A stretch of DNA of 64,000 nucleotides, taken from Halanaerobium polyolivorans. Lineage in GTDB: Bacteria; Bacillota; Halanaerobiia; Halanaerobiales; Halanaerobiaceae. The notes under the pieces were generated by a model. The model ran no database searches. It was not told the origin of the DNA and worked only from the letters and a program-made list of their open reading frames with translations. Positions within the stretch are counted from its first letter, which is position 1, and every line of letters begins with the position of its first letter. The stretch is taken from NCBI RefSeq assembly GCF_020711195.1, contig NZ_JAJFAT010000012.1, positions 1 through 64,000 on the forward strand, in the 5' to 3' direction. Positions 45,357 through 54,699 of the stretch are shown in pieces. Both the position numbers and the translations under genes were made by a program.

Positions 45357-46001
45357 TTATCCACCTTTTTCTATACTATCTAAGATTATCATTACCGTTA
45401 ATTTTGAAAATGATTTTTGGCTAATTTCTTTTAAACTACCCGATGTTATTTTTTCATCTGAATAGGATAAATTTTCAAACACATAAACCCGCTTTTCATC
45501 AACACCCATTTCCAATAAATATTCTGCAATTTTTGCAGGAGGAAACCTGTTGTCAGTAAATAAACCGACTTTAGAATTATTCTTAACTAATTCCAATACT
45601 TTAGTTTTATTGTCCGGGTTACCATGCAAACTGCTGATCTGCATATCATTCCAGCTCAGCTTTATTTTTGCTGCTGCAATCTGAAGTGAACTTATACCCG
45701 GTATAACTTCTAGCCTTTTTGGACCAAGCTCTCTTCTTAAATAATTGAGCAAACTGTAAAGACCGGGGTCTCCAGATACGAGTACTGCAATATTTTGGCT
45801 TTGATAATTTTCTAAAATAAAAGATTTTATTTTATCAAGTTCAGAGCTGATCTTAATTTTTTTCTTTTCTGAATCACCAAACAGTTTTAGGGCTCTCTCT
45901 CCTCCTATTAGTACATCAGCTGCTTCTGCTGTTTTTTCTGCTTTTTTAGTTAAATAATCTCTACTTCCTGGTCCTATGCCAAGCACATATATTTTATTCA
46001 A
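45357..46001 (-). CDS. cbiE: Cobalt-precorrin-7 C5-methyltransferase
   Basis: About 214-aa SAM-dependent methyltransferase: IYVLGIGPGSRDYLTKKA, VLVSGDPGLYSLLNYLRREL, VIPGISSLQIAAAKI and SSLHGNPDN. Start: TTG at 46001 with GGAGG nine bases before, inside the last codons of cbiD (8-base overlap). A longer in-frame start exists but would lie well inside cbiD. Confidence 0.92.
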   Translation of the reverse strand: MNKIYVLGIGPGSRDYLTKKAEKTAEAADVLIGGERALKLFGDSEKKKIKISSELDKIKSFILENYQSQNIAVLVSGDPGLYSLLNYLRRELGPKRLEVIPGISSLQIAAAKIKLSWNDMQISSLHGNPDNKTKVLELVKNNSKVGLFTDNRFPPAKIAEYLLEMGVDEKRVYVFENLSYSDEKITSGSLKEISQKSFSKLTVMIILDSIEKGG

Positions 46002-47124
46002 AGTCAAATTCCTCCTCTGCACCTTTAGATACAGCAATTATCCCATGTTTAAAGCTGAATATAGCAGCATTAAGCTCTATTTCTTTATCTATTTTTTCTG
46101 CTGCCCTTAAAGCAACGGCTTCAACTATACTTTTTAAAACATCTCTCATGTTTTTTTCTATCAGATAATCAGCTGATTCTTCTGCAGTGTTCTGAGCAAA
46201 TATATCTTTTATAATTTGTTGATCAGCTCCAGATAGAGCTGCATGGGCAGCGATGATTTCTTTTCTGCCATCCGCCTTTTTGCTGTGGGTGTTAAAAATA
46301 CCTCCTGCTACTTTAACGATTTTACCGATATGACCAAAGATAATAATTTCTTCTAGATCAAGACCGGAGCTCTGTTCAAGCATGAAGCCAACAAAATTGC
46401 TCATCCGTATTATCTGTTCTTCTCTAATACCTAACTCAAGCAACCTATCTCTACCATTATTGCCGAAGACAAAATATAATTTTTTCTCCCCCAGGGCAGC
46501 TGCCTGTTTTAACTCTACTGAAAGAGATTCTTTATAGGCAGATTCTGACATTGGTTCGACTATTCCACTGCTGCCGAGTATTGAAATTCCCCCTTTGATA
46601 CCAAGCCTGGGGTTAAAAGTTTTCTCTGCAGCTTCTTTACCTCCAGGAACCGAAATTGTCAGCTTAAATTTATTGTTTTGGGGAAAAACTTCTCTAACTG
46701 CTTTTTTAAGCATTTTACGTGGAGTAGGGTTAACTGCTGCAGAACCCACGGGAAGTTGAAGCCCTTTTTTAGTTACCGTACCAACACCTTCACCGGCAGC
46801 TATATTAATAATACTTTCTTCAAGCTGTTCATCATAAACCAGCCTCTCTAATACAGCATATATTTTCAATCCATCTGTTACATCAGGGTCATCACCAGCA
46901 TCTTTAACAACTGCTGCTTTAGCTCTATCGGCACTATACTCAGCATCACAGATATTCATTTCCACTTTTATGCCATAAGGAGTATTTATCATTACCTGTG
47001 AGACCATTTTTTGATTGAAAAGCATCAATGCTGCGGCCTTAGCTGCTCCAGCTGCTGCAGTACCAGTGGTATAACCAAGTCTGTATTTTTTTCCTCCTTT
47101 AGTAATATACTTTTCAAAAGTCAT
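45994..47124 (-). CDS. cbiD: Cobalt-precorrin-5B C1-methyltransferase
   Basis: 376-aa enzyme specific to the anaerobic route. RLGYTTGTAAAGAAKAA at the N-terminus, AGEGVGTVTKKGLQLPVGSAAVNP, LGIKGGISILGSSGIVEPMS, and FGHIGKIVKVAGGIFNTHSK are the family motifs. GGGAG before the ATG. Two bases after cbiC. Confidence 0.96.
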   Translation of the reverse strand: MTFEKYITKGGKKYRLGYTTGTAAAGAAKAAALMLFNQKMVSQVMINTPYGIKVEMNICDAEYSADRAKAAVVKDAGDDPDVTDGLKIYAVLERLVYDEQLEESIINIAAGEGVGTVTKKGLQLPVGSAAVNPTPRKMLKKAVREVFPQNNKFKLTISVPGGKEAAEKTFNPRLGIKGGISILGSSGIVEPMSESAYKESLSVELKQAAALGEKKLYFVFGNNGRDRLLELGIREEQIIRMSNFVGFMLEQSSGLDLEEIIIFGHIGKIVKVAGGIFNTHSKKADGRKEIIAAHAALSGADQQIIKDIFAQNTAEESADYLIEKNMRDVLKSIVEAVALRAAEKIDKEIELNAAIFSFKHGIIAVSKGAEEEFDFE

Positions 47125-47126
47125 CC

Positions 47127-47747
47127 TTAATCTCCCATCATATATAGAATAGAATTGACAATTGAAGCAGCAACAGCACTACCTCCCTTTCTTCCTTTTA
47201 AAGAGATATGAGGGATATCACTCTGCATAAGCTCTTCTTTCGATTCTGCTGCCCCAACAAACCCAACCGGAGTCCCAACAATAAAATCTATTTTTAGCTT
47301 TTCTTCTTTTTTTAACCTAAGAAGTTCAAATAGTGCTGTTGGTGCATTGCCAATAGCAAATATTTTTTTACCAGGCAGTCTGGCAGCTTTTCTGGCAGCC
47401 ATTATTGACCTTGTCAGACCGGTTTTTTCTGCTTCTTCCATAACTTTTTTATCCCTGATAAAACATTTAAGCTTTCCACCATACTGAGCCAATTTTCTTT
47501 CATTTATTCCAGATTTAAGCATTGTTACATCCGTAATTATGTCTGCACCTTCTCTAATAAGCTGTTGAGCTTTTTCAACGGCTCTGGGAGAAAAACTGAC
47601 CTTAGTTGCCAGCTCTGTATCTGCAGATGCATGGACTACTCTTTTTATAGTCTTTCTTTCTGCTTTTGTACAGTTTAAATTTCCAATTTCTTCATCAATC
47701 ATTCTCATGCTTTTTGCTTCTATTTCTCTGGGATTGTTTTCTTCCAT
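47127..47747 (-). CDS. cbiC: Cobalt-precorrin-8 methylmutase
   Basis: About 206-aa enzyme moving a methyl from C11 to C12 to give cobyrinate. Catalytic His in KRVVHASADTEL; ADIITDVTMLKSGI; IGNAPTALFELLRL; GTPVGFVGAAESKEEL. Two adjacent ATGs; the second (47747) has better spacing from GGAGG. Confidence 0.95.
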   Translation of the reverse strand: MEENNPREIEAKSMRMIDEEIGNLNCTKAERKTIKRVVHASADTELATKVSFSPRAVEKAQQLIREGADIITDVTMLKSGINERKLAQYGGKLKCFIRDKKVMEEAEKTGLTRSIMAARKAARLPGKKIFAIGNAPTALFELLRLKKEEKLKIDFIVGTPVGFVGAAESKEELMQSDIPHISLKGRKGGSAVAASIVNSILYMMGD

Positions 47748-47783
47748 CATTTACCTCCTTCAAGAGTAAAGTGTTCAAGTGGT

Positions 47784-48296
47784 TTATTTTTCAATGCCCT
47801 TACGAGCCTTAATACCTTTTTTATAATAATGCTTGATTTCCTTCATCTCTGTAACAAGATCTGCATATTCTATCAGCTCTTCTGCTGCATATCTTCCTGT
47901 AATAACTACCTCAATATTTTTCTGTCTTTTATCTAAAATAGAGATTAAGTTGTCAATAGAAAAGAAATCATAATGAACAGCTATATTTGCTTCATCAAGT
48001 ATTATTAAATCATATTTGCTATTTTTCAGCAGTTCTTCAACCTCTTTAAGACCCTGTCTGGCTGCTTTTTTATCTTTCTCTGAACTTTTTCCTTTAATAA
48101 AATAATTGTGCCCATACTGTTTTAAATCAATATTTTCTATTTCTGAAATGCTTTTTAATTCACTGTACTGCATCCCTTTAACAAACTGGGCAATAAACAC
48201 CCTTTTATCAGCTCCTACCGCTCTAAGAGCTAAGCCCAAAGCTGCTGTTGTTTTGCCCTTTCCACAGCCAGTATATACATGTACCATAGCTTTCAT
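47784..48296 (-). CDS. cobO: Corrinoid adenosyltransferase (CobO/BtuR type)
   Basis: About 170-aa ATP:cob(I)alamin adenosyltransferase that adds the upper adenosyl ligand. P-loop VYTGCGKGKTTAALGLALRA, IAQFVKGMQYSEL, and LIILDEANIAVHY. Start: ATG at 48296, four bases past the preceding stop region with GGTGAT before it; an earlier TTG is less likely. Placed among the early genes of operon 2. Confidence 0.93.
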   Translation of the reverse strand: MKAMVHVYTGCGKGKTTAALGLALRAVGADKRVFIAQFVKGMQYSELKSISEIENIDLKQYGHNYFIKGKSSEKDKKAARQGLKEVEELLKNSKYDLIILDEANIAVHYDFFSIDNLISILDKRQKNIEVVITGRYAAEELIEYADLVTEMKEIKHYYKKGIKARKGIEK

Positions 48297-48300
48297 AAAA

Positions 48301-49836
48301 TCACCAGCTTTTATTTTCAAAAATTATTTTGTAAAATGATTCCATATCAATATATTTCCTAAACATATCTGCCAGATAATTATAATTCTCTTCTCTGATT
48401 TCTAAAGCAGTTTTATTATTGGCCTCAGGAGGTGTTAAACCTTTCTTTGCAAAAAGATGGCTTATTAAAGCCTTTCTAAATTCATCATTTTTGAAAATAT
48501 CATGAATATATGTACCCCAAATATTACCTTTATCATTAATCGCACCATCGGGCTGACTCTTAACTGAATCAAAAGTTTCTAACTTTCTCTGCAGTCTAAA
48601 AACAGGCTTAACATTAGAATCTCTGATCGTCCTACCCTGATGAATCTCAAAACCACTCAAATTTTTATAAGCAGCATCAGCCTCAAAAGGTAAATTATTT
48701 ATCGAGTTTGCCGTTACCTGATTGGTCACTTTTTCTGCAGCCAAAACTGTTTTAATATTAAGTAGATTTAAAGCATTTATACTTCTGGAACTTATTTCAA
48801 AATTTTCAGGATCTCTAATTTCCTTACCAAGCATCTGATAACCTCCACAGATTCCGATTATATCTTTGTCTTTTCTGGCAAGTTCTTTTATTTGCTCAGC
48901 CATTTTTGAACTATAAAGATATTTAAGATCTTTAATAGTTGTTTTGCTTCCCGGCAAAATAAGCAGGTCTGGATTAGCAATTTCATCTGCCCTTCTGACA
49001 TAGCGAAGCTGCACTCCTTTTTCAGCCTTAAAATAATCGAAATCAGTAAAATTAGACATCTGAGGATAGGCAATAACCACTATGTCAAGTTGATCATTTG
49101 TATTGTTAAAAATATTATTTTCGAGACTGTCTTCAGCAGGAAGGTCCAGCTCTTCTAAATATGGCAGAACACCAAGCACCTTTTTAGAAGTAAGTTCTTC
49201 AATCAGCTTTACTCCCTGCAAAAACTTCTCTGGATCACCTCGAAACTTATTAACTATAATTCCTTTGACTCTCTCTCTTTCTTCTTCAGTTAACAGATCA
49301 AGAGTACCAATAATAGAAGCAAAAACTCCCCCTTTATCAATATCAGCTATCAGAATTACTGGGGAATCTGCAAGTTCAGCAGCTTTCATATTTACCAGGT
49401 CTTTATCTCTTAAGTTCACCTCGGCAGGGTTTCCACCACCTTCAAGTACCAGTACCTCATAGTTGTTTTTCAGTACAGCCAGCGCTGCTTCGATTATCTC
49501 AAGCAATTTATCTTTAGAGGCAAAATAATCTGCGGCATTCATATTTTTATACAGTTTTCCCTTTAAAATCACCTGAGAATTATTATCTGCATTTGGTTTT
49601 AGAAGTATTGGACTCATTTCTACAATTGGCTCAACCTGAGCGGCTTCTGCCTGCACTGTCTGGGCAACCGCTATTTCTTTACCATCTTTTGTTATCCAGG
49701 AATTTAAAGACATATTCTGTGATTTAAATGGTGCCACAAGATATCCATCCTGAGCTAATACCCTGCAGGCTGCTGCTGTTATTATACTTTTACCTGCATC
49801 TGATGCTGTACCTTGAAACATAATAGCTGCTGTCAT
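48301..49836 (-). CDS. cbiP: Cobyric acid synthase, copy 1
   Basis: 511-aa glutamine amidotransferase adding four side-chain amides. MFQGTASDAGKSIITAA, FKSQNMSLNSW, VLEGGGNPAEVNLRDKDLVN, ADIDKGGVFASIIGTL; glutaminase Cys in IIGICGGYQMLGKEI and His in IWGTYIHDIFKND. All active-site features are kept. AAGGAG before the ATG. Directly downstream of a second full-length copy. Confidence 0.94.
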   Translation of the reverse strand: MTAAIMFQGTASDAGKSIITAAACRVLAQDGYLVAPFKSQNMSLNSWITKDGKEIAVAQTVQAEAAQVEPIVEMSPILLKPNADNNSQVILKGKLYKNMNAADYFASKDKLLEIIEAALAVLKNNYEVLVLEGGGNPAEVNLRDKDLVNMKAAELADSPVILIADIDKGGVFASIIGTLDLLTEEERERVKGIIVNKFRGDPEKFLQGVKLIEELTSKKVLGVLPYLEELDLPAEDSLENNIFNNTNDQLDIVVIAYPQMSNFTDFDYFKAEKGVQLRYVRRADEIANPDLLILPGSKTTIKDLKYLYSSKMAEQIKELARKDKDIIGICGGYQMLGKEIRDPENFEISSRSINALNLLNIKTVLAAEKVTNQVTANSINNLPFEADAAYKNLSGFEIHQGRTIRDSNVKPVFRLQRKLETFDSVKSQPDGAINDKGNIWGTYIHDIFKNDEFRKALISHLFAKKGLTPPEANNKTALEIREENYNYLADMFRKYIDMESFYKIIFENKSW

Positions 49837-49838
49837 AA

Positions 49839-51398
49839 TTAACTCCTTCTGCTTAAATTTAAAAGTTTATCAATATCTACTCTGCTTTCAACAATGTCTG
49901 CTAGCCTGTTAAGCTCTTTCTGCAGATTATCATGATAAGAGTTTTTGAGACTTTTAGCTTTCTCCTTATTTAAAGAAAGATTTTTCTTTTCTTTTAAATA
50001 ATTAATTAAAGATCTGCGAAAACTGTCATTATCAAACAAACCATGCAAATAACTACCAATACAGTTACCTTCTAAATCGACAGCACCATCCATTATTTTT
50101 ACCTTTTCTCCAGAGCGTTTCTGCAGCTCAAATAATGGTTTGCTCTTCTCTAAATATTTTGTAATACCCATATGAATCTCATAACCCTTTAAGTTTTTAT
50201 TAAAATCAAAACCAGAAAAAGGCTCAATTTTTTCTAGTTTATTATTCAAAACTGCTTCAACCTGATGAGTTGTTTTATCAGGCAAAAATTCTGTATCAAT
50301 TGGAAGTAAATTTAAACCTTCCATCTTTTTGCTGCCACCTTCTGTCTGATGTTTGTCATAAAGACTGCGGCCAAGCATTTGAAATCCTCCACAGATTCCC
50401 ATAATCAGTGTTCCTGTCTGTGCTGCAAGCTTTATTTTAGCAGCTAAACCTGAGCGCTTTATAAAATCAAGATCTTTAGTTGTGGTTTTACTGCCGGGTA
50501 TAATAATCAAATCAAAGTTATTTAAACTCTGAGCCTTTTCAATATATTCTAAATAAACATCAGCCTCCATTTTTAGACTATTAAAATCACTGAAATTTGA
50601 AATATGAGGAAGTCTAATTATCCCGATTTTAATTTTATTACTGCAGTTTTTTTGACTTCTTTTTTTAAGCGATGCTGAATCTTCCTCAGGTAGATTAAGA
50701 TCTTTAAGATAGGGAATGACACCGAGAACTTCCTTGCCCGTATATTCTTTTAAAAAGCCAAGAGCAGGTTTTAAAAGTTCAAAATCTCCTCTAAATTTAT
50801 TTATTAAAAGTCCTTGGACTAATTTTTTTTCTTTTTCAGAAAGAAGTTTTAAAGTTCCCACCAGAGAAGCAAGTGCTCCCCCGCGATCAATATTGCTGAT
50901 CAGAAGTACAGGAGAATTATAAATTTCTGCAGTAAACATATTTGCAAAATCTGGACCACTGCGGTTTATTTCGGCAGGACTACCAGCGCCCTCAATAATT
51001 ATCAAGTCATTTTCCTGTCTCAATTTTTGCAGAGAATTCCTGATCGTTTCTGCAAATATTTCTCTATAATCTTTTTTCTCCTGAGAATAATATATATTTT
51101 TATCTGCTTTTCCTCTGATTATAACCTGGGTCTGGCCATCTCCCATGGCTTTGATCAAAATAGGCTGCATATCTACCTCGGGCTCCCGTCCGGCAGCCTC
51201 AGCCTGCAGTGCCTGAGCAATACCAATTTCTCCTCCGTTTTTTGTTACATATGAATTAAGCGACATATTCCAGGCTTTAAAAGGGACGGTTTTTATCCCC
51301 CTCCGACTAAAAATCCTGCATAAAGCTGCTGCAAAAAGACTTTTACCAGCATCAGAGGCTGTAGCCTGAATCATTAATGTATCTGCTCTATTTTTCAC
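49839..51398 (-). CDS. Cobyric acid synthase, copy 2 (paralogue)
   Basis: About 519-aa second member of the CbiP/CobQ family, clearly diverged from copy 1. MIQATASDAGKSLFAAALC, FKAWNMSLNSY, IEGAGSPAEINRSGPDFAN, SNIDRGGALASLVGTL; Cys in LIMGICGGFQMLGRSL and His in IGSYLHGLFDND are kept, so it looks active. Start: GTG at 51398 with AAGGAG ten bases upstream; an ATG seven codons earlier overlaps that site. It is the first gene after riboswitch 2, two bases before copy 1. It may share the four amidations or act on another corrinoid; that is open. Confidence 0.88.
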   Translation of the reverse strand: MKNRADTLMIQATASDAGKSLFAAALCRIFSRRGIKTVPFKAWNMSLNSYVTKNGGEIGIAQALQAEAAGREPEVDMQPILIKAMGDGQTQVIIRGKADKNIYYSQEKKDYREIFAETIRNSLQKLRQENDLIIIEGAGSPAEINRSGPDFANMFTAEIYNSPVLLISNIDRGGALASLVGTLKLLSEKEKKLVQGLLINKFRGDFELLKPALGFLKEYTGKEVLGVIPYLKDLNLPEEDSASLKKRSQKNCSNKIKIGIIRLPHISNFSDFNSLKMEADVYLEYIEKAQSLNNFDLIIIPGSKTTTKDLDFIKRSGLAAKIKLAAQTGTLIMGICGGFQMLGRSLYDKHQTEGGSKKMEGLNLLPIDTEFLPDKTTHQVEAVLNNKLEKIEPFSGFDFNKNLKGYEIHMGITKYLEKSKPLFELQKRSGEKVKIMDGAVDLEGNCIGSYLHGLFDNDSFRRSLINYLKEKKNLSLNKEKAKSLKNSYHDNLQKELNRLADIVESRVDIDKLLNLSRRS

Positions 51399-51445
51399 TG
51401 CAAATCTTCTCCTTATCATAATTTCTATTGAAAACTGAAAAAAAT

Positions 51446-51472
51446 TAAAAAAACTCAGCCCAGGGGCTGAGT
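51446..51472 (-). terminator. Riboswitch 2 terminator
   Basis: Minus strand ACTCAGCCC, loop CT, GGGCTGAGT followed by seven T, 50 bp before the first gene of the operon. Very stable stem. Confidence 0.92.
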
Positions 51473-51587
51473 AAAATAACAGATAATCATAAAAAAATTC
51501 TGATCAGCAGAGAAAATAAAATGCTTATAATTCAGAATTTATGAGCACTATTAATTCCTGTTCCCGAGGATTAGATAGATAATACAA

Positions 51588-51752
51588 AAGGCAGGTCTCC
51601 TGACTCCTGACATTAGCAAACAAATTTATATCCTTCCCCAGGCTAAATATTGAGTGGATTCAAAAAAATGTTCTGTCAGTTACAGTGGCGGGCCCGTCCA
51701 GGTTTTTCACCTGATTCCCTATTCTCTTTCAGCCTTAGCTGAAAACACCTTG
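51588..51752 (-). ncRNA. Adenosylcobalamin riboswitch 2 (cobalamin synthesis operon)
   Basis: Minus strand: AAGGTGTTTTCAGC start, AGGGAATCAGGTG, CGGGCCCGCCACTGTAACTG core, and 3' AGGAGTCAGGAGACCTGCC. Same architecture as the other two copies. An A-rich linker of about 115 bases leads to the terminator. Confidence 0.95.
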
Positions 51753-51867
51753 CTGTATTAATATATTTAATTTTATAAATAATTAGTAAACTAATGGCAA
51801 GAAAAAAATATTGTCTCTTAATTTAAATATTCAATACAAGGATTAAATATCCTGCAAAAAGCAGAAA

Positions 51868-52482
51868 TTATTTAAAATTATCGCCACAAAGGAAATTGAG
51901 TTTGCTTAAAATAGCGGAATCGGCAAAGAATTTTATCTCGGTAAGAGAATTGTTTTCAATTTGAAACTGCCAGAACCTATTTGGGGGTACTTCAATTATC
52001 TCTGTTAAATAAGTCTTAATAACCCCTCCATGTGTGACAACAATAATTTTTTCTCCTTTATGTTTTTTTATAATATTATTAAAAAATTTATTTACTCGGT
52101 GATTAAATTTACTTACCTCTTCCCCACCGGGAGGATGATTTTTCAGAGGATCCTCCTTCCAGGCCTTAAATTCTTCAGGGTATTTATTTTCTATTTCTTT
52201 AAAGCCAAGACCTTCCCATTCCCCAAAATTTAATTCTCGTATTTCTTTTGCTTCAATAATTTCTTTACCCATTTCTCTAGCTATAAAACGGGCCGTCTTT
52301 TTAGCTCTTTTTAAATCACTACAATAAATATGATCATAACTAAGCATTTTTAAAAATTCTGCATTTTTTTTAGAGTTTTTCCGACCTCTCTCATTTAATT
52401 CTATATCACTCTGTCCCTGAAAAATTAACTTTTTGTTCCACTCTGTTTCTCCATGTCTTATTAAAAGCAGCTCAGTTTTCAA
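51868..52482 (-). CDS. cobC: Histidine phosphatase, probable alpha-ribazole phosphatase
   Basis: About 204-aa phosphoglycerate mutase-fold phosphatase. Catalytic LLLIRHGETEWN, SDLKRAKKTARFIA, ELNFGEWEGL, PPGGEEVSKFNHR and VVTHGGVIKTYL. The second His is in VVTHGG. Start: TTG at 52482 with AAAGGAGG seven bases upstream; the longer frame would start 25 codons earlier without support. Last gene of the riboswitch 3 operon; this place favours alpha-ribazole-5'-phosphate as substrate over a general phosphatase. Confidence 0.85.
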   Translation of the reverse strand: MKTELLLIRHGETEWNKKLIFQGQSDIELNERGRKNSKKNAEFLKMLSYDHIYCSDLKRAKKTARFIAREMGKEIIEAKEIRELNFGEWEGLGFKEIENKYPEEFKAWKEDPLKNHPPGGEEVSKFNHRVNKFFNNIIKKHKGEKIIVVTHGGVIKTYLTEIIEVPPNRFWQFQIENNSLTEIKFFADSAILSKLNFLCGDNFK

Positions 52483-52595
52483 AAGCTGTCCTCCTTTATC
52501 ATCTATAGTTACTTTTAGTTCTTCATAATCATAACCAATGCCAAATCTAAAGAGCACTCTCGTCGGAAGTGCCTATCTGAAAATTAATTTTGAAA

Positions 52596-53387
52596 TTAAT
52601 TGAAAATTCTTTCCAAAAAGCCTCTTTCTTCTTTAACTTCTATATATAAGGCGGTATTAAAACGTCTTCTATCATATTCCTGGCCCTGATATTCTCCGCT
52701 CTTATTTTCATCTGTTAAGTTTGAAATATGTACCATCCAGCGACCTTCAGTTTCAAGAACAAAGGAAACAAAACCGTCTTCATCACTATTTAAAGACTGG
52801 CTCTGTTCTATTGGATCAACAACTGTTAAAGATTGATCACTGACAGCTTCACCCTCATATATCAACTGTAAAGTAATCTCTTCTCCAGCATTATTATAAA
52901 AGCCTTCTTCATTAACAATGTTAACTTTAAGCCCTGTTTCTGGAATAGTTATCTTATCAACATCTCCTACAATTAAAGGAGCTTTAGCATTATAATCTCT
53001 TAACTGCAGACCATCCCCATCTTCAGTACCATCCATAACATCTCTAGTGCTGTTAAAAACGATCCAGTAAAGTCCCTGCTCTTCAGGCTGGTAAGCGGCA
53101 TAATACTTTTTTTCATTAGCTCTAAAGTCAATATCATTTTTAGAGCCATCTGGAGATATAATAGTTAGGATTCCTTCCTCTAAATTAGTAAAATGAGAAT
53201 GTTCGGAATCATATGTATCGGGAAAATGGCCAAAACTAATTTCTATATCTACAGATTCTCCTGTATTAACTTCCTGGGGGAACTCTAACAATATTTCATG
53301 TGCTGCTGCTGTTTGAATTGATAAAGCAACAGCTAATAAAATAGCAAAAATGTATATAAGATTTCTTTTAAAATTTATTTTTTTCAT
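52596..53387 (-). CDS. Periplasmic cobalt/nickel-transport accessory protein (DUF4198, NikK-like)
   Basis: About 263-aa exported protein with a signal peptide cut near QTAAAHE, so the mature chain would start with His-Glu. DUF4198-type motif FGHFPDTYDSEHSHF is rich in possible metal ligands; two beta domains follow. A short region rather than a membrane anchor ends it. Start: ATG at 53387 after AGGAGAGGTG; a GTG four codons earlier is possible. It sits with cbiOMQ, where cbiN is missing, so it probably replaces CbiN or delivers metal. Family function is poorly known; the NikK comparison is from memory of nik/cbi ECF operons. Confidence 0.7.
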   Translation of the reverse strand: MKKINFKRNLIYIFAILLAVALSIQTAAAHEILLEFPQEVNTGESVDIEISFGHFPDTYDSEHSHFTNLEEGILTIISPDGSKNDIDFRANEKKYYAAYQPEEQGLYWIVFNSTRDVMDGTEDGDGLQLRDYNAKAPLIVGDVDKITIPETGLKVNIVNEEGFYNNAGEEITLQLIYEGEAVSDQSLTVVDPIEQSQSLNSDEDGFVSFVLETEGRWMVHISNLTDENKSGEYQGQEYDRRRFNTALYIEVKEERGFLERIFN

Positions 53388-53388
53388 T

Positions 53389-53838
53389 TTATTGTTCACC
53401 TCTCCTGGTTTTTTTGAAAATATAGTAAAAAGCAGCTATAACTAAAATTAGTAATATTCCTCCCATGGTTCTAAACCAGAGGGGCAAACTATCCATCAGA
53501 GACGTCTGCTGGCCCTGACCAAATACCAAAACTGCTCTATGTCCCATTCCATCATCTGCAATCATCTTCTGGGCTTCGGTTTCAGGACTATATTCATAAT
53601 AGCCTTCTTCATCACTATAACCCTCTTCAACTATTTCGCCAGCTTCTGTTTCAAGAACAATTTTAACTTCCGAGGCCTGACCGCCATCATCAAAACTAAG
53701 CTTAACTAAACCCGCTTCCTCTTCTTCAATAATCAAACGATGAGCTGAAGCTGTATCAACCTGCAGAAATATTAATGCAATAAATGCTAAAGTAAATATT
53801 AAAGCAATATAAGCAGTTTTCTTTTTAATTTTAATCAA
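53389..53838 (-). CDS. Membrane-anchored periplasmic accessory protein (NikL-like)
   Basis: 149 aa: signal peptide (cut near TASAHRL, leaving an N-terminal His), a small beta domain of about 70 residues, then a C-terminal transmembrane helix (about 120-140) with a basic cytoplasmic tail KKTRRGEQ. Resembles the NikL-type partner of cobalt/nickel ECF transporters. The only nearby start codon, a TTG, directly abuts AAGGAG, which is too close; the ATT at codon 4 would have nine bases of spacing, so a rare start is possible. One base separates it from the next gene. Confidence 0.65.
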   Translation of the reverse strand: MIKIKKKTAYIALIFTLAFIALIFLQVDTASAHRLIIEEEEAGLVKLSFDDGGQASEVKIVLETEAGEIVEEGYSDEEGYYEYSPETEAQKMIADDGMGHRAVLVFGQGQQTSLMDSLPLWFRTMGGILLILVIAAFYYIFKKTRRGEQ

Positions 53839-53899
53839 CTCCTTCTAATTTTATTAAAATAACAATTTATGAAAATAAAGAAAAAACATTATAATTAAA

Positions 53900-54664
53900 T
53901 CAAATTAAAAATCTGGTATCAATTAAAACAAAACAAAGCAAAATAACTAAAAAACCAACTAAAAAGGTTAGATCTGAGGCTTTTAAATCAAAATCCTGTT
54001 TAATATAAATTTTATTGTTAAAACCTCTGGCCATCATAGCCTGATAAACCCTCTCTGAACGATCATAACTTTTTATTAAGAGCATTGCAATTAAATAACA
54101 ATATCCTGTATAAGTTTTAAAACAAGATTTATTTTCTAAACCTCTAGCTTTAGCAGATCTTATCAATTTAGTTAACTCTTTTTTTAAAACAAAAAGATAA
54201 CGATAAAGAAAATAAGCCAAATAGATCATTTTTTTAGAAAACTTAAAATAATTTAAAGCCTGTAATAAATCTGTTACTTTAGAAGTTGCAAGCAAGGCTA
54301 TAACAGCTAACATTATGGAATTGGCTCGCAAACTTATAGTTAAAGCATAATATATTCCTTCAAGTGAAGCCGTTAAAGGACCTATATGCAAAATTGCCTC
54401 TCCTTTATAACTAAAAGGAATAAATAGCCAGACACTACCTGTGAAAATATTAACTAATATAATACGTTTTAATACTTTTTTAAATTCCAGTCTAGCAATG
54501 CTCAGCAAAACTATACTGAGAAAAAGAGCCTGACCAAGCATCAAAATACTGCTGCTTACAGCAATAATAAGGGCATATAAAAATATTATTATCAACTTAA
54601 TCCGTGGATCAATTTGATGTAAAATCGAATTTCCACTGGCAAAGCTTTCGTTAATTGCCTCCAT
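53900..54664 (-). CDS. cbiQ: Cobalt ECF transporter T component
   Basis: About 254-aa inner-membrane scaffold protein linking CbiM to the ATPase. HQIDPRIKLIIIFLYALII at the N-terminus and the coupling motif SAKARGLENKS, then VYQAMMARGFNNKI, whose Ala-Arg-Gly elements contact CbiO. ATG at 54664 chosen; a GTG three codons earlier sits almost on AAAGG. 35 bp after cbiM. Confidence 0.92.
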   Translation of the reverse strand: MEAINESFASGNSILHQIDPRIKLIIIFLYALIIAVSSSILMLGQALFLSIVLLSIARLEFKKVLKRIILVNIFTGSVWLFIPFSYKGEAILHIGPLTASLEGIYYALTISLRANSIMLAVIALLATSKVTDLLQALNYFKFSKKMIYLAYFLYRYLFVLKKELTKLIRSAKARGLENKSCFKTYTGYCYLIAMLLIKSYDRSERVYQAMMARGFNNKIYIKQDFDLKASDLTFLVGFLVILLCFVLIDTRFLI

Positions 54665-54699
54665 TTTAATCACATCCTTTAATTCTACAGTTACTTTTT

